Shown here: positions 18,767-19,061 of the stretch, in pieces
Position numbering within the stretch: the stretch's first letter is position 1
How the letters are laid out: each line of letters starts with the position of its first letter
DNA from: QHXQ01 sp036389375
GTDB taxonomy: Bacteria > Acidobacteriota > Blastocatellia > Pyrinomonadales > Pyrinomonadaceae
Assembly (NCBI GenBank): GCA_036389375.1
Contig: DASVQA010000032.1
Coordinates: 1 to 19,061 of the forward strand
Length of the DNA: 19,061 nucleotides
Direction: 5' to 3'
The notes under the pieces: generated by a model
Told to the model about the DNA's origin: nothing
Database searches by the model: none
The model's input: the letters and a program-made list of their open reading frames with translations, nothing else
Made by a program: the position numbers and the translations under genes

Positions 18767-19061
18767 CTAGCCGCCCCACCGTTTAGATATTTCGTTACTG
18801 TAGAGGTCGCGCTTGACGGCTATCCTCTGCACGTAAACTCTTGTCGTCGAGCGGTTCTGATGGTCGAGCGCGTTCTGCGTCGCCGTGATGTCGCCCGTCA
18901 CCTCTGACACTATGCGCGCAAAGGTGTGCCGCGTGCGGTGGAGATGGAAGCCTTCTACTCCTGCTTCCCGCGCATACTTCTTCAGGTTCTTAACGAAGCA
19001 ATGAGATGTCAGCGCCGCGCCGGGTTTCCCCGCCCGGTCGTGCCGCGTCCACAGCGGCGCG
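18767..19061 (-). CDS. tyrosine recombinase (phage-type integrase), C-terminal part, runs off the window
   Basis: Reading the - strand inward from the window edge gives 97 residues ending at TAG (18769-18767). The start lies beyond 19061. Catalytic elements of the tyrosine recombinase family are visible: HRTR as the HxxR box in FHLHRTRHTFARI (fragment residues 39-50), the second histidine in ALDHQNRSTT (H67), and the nucleophile Y76 in TRVYVQ. The H67 to Y76 spacing of nine is the normal family distance. The tail after the tyrosine is about 20 residues, so this is a natural C-terminus and not a break. Catalytic residues look intact. It probably moves an element to the right of this window, or one whose end lies in the adjacent inverted repeat. 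It could also be a Xer-like protein. Confidence 0.85.
   Translation of the reverse strand, partial: APLWTRHDRAGKPGAALTSHCFVKNLKKYAREAGVEGFHLHRTRHTFARIVSEVTGDITATQNALDHQNRSTTRVYVQRIAVKRDLYSNEISKRWGG

Noticed and set aside
18534..18779. An 81-codon open frame on the - strand after the recombinase
   Set aside because: It overlaps the recombinase end and the right arm of the inverted repeat, has no recognisable domain and shows low-complexity composition. It is probably not a gene.

Overview
The window looks like a chromosomal segment of an acidobacterium, possibly of the Blastocatellia type. This is inferred from three large paralogous MacB/FtsX-type permeases of the ADOP class (acidobacterial duplicated orphan permease), two of them directly behind PadR regulators, and from GC-rich coding DNA with frequent TTG and GTG starts. 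No rRNA, tRNA or housekeeping gene is present to fix the taxonomy.

Left block (1-7717, + strand): a PadR regulator overlaps the stop of a full-length ADOP permease by one base. After a 416-base gap comes a second ADOP permease without the N-terminal cytoplasmic prefix, followed nine bases later by a membrane-anchored GAF/SpoIIE-type (RsbU-like) PP2C phosphatase. A facing block on the - strand (10797-7792) holds a second PadR-ADOP pair, so the two permease modules converge at about 7750.

Middle block (14911-11202, - strand): four overlapping genes encode ATPase, permease, ATPase, permease, that is, two ABC-2 type exporters made from one translationally coupled message. A perfect 28-bp palindrome with a T-rich tail (14966-14993) separates this operon from the next one upstream.

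Right block (18337-15069, - strand): an ECF sigma factor overlaps by ATGA with an 899-residue protein that joins a zinc-finger anti-sigma motif, one membrane segment, a FecR domain and a long C-terminal region resembling DUF3352. The far right edge (18767-19061) carries the C-terminal 97 residues of a tyrosine recombinase running off the window. Between it and the sigma operon lies a 115-bp imperfect inverted repeat (arms 27 bp, 24/27 matching).

Taken together the window is a cell-envelope export and signalling cluster: ligand-type repressors (PadR) controlling ATPase-less permeases, a phosphatase cotranscribed with one of them, two coupled ABC exporters, and a transmembrane sigma/anti-sigma switch, bordered by an integrase. 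The functional link between blocks is inference from proximity. Within each block, coupling is read directly from overlaps and short gaps.
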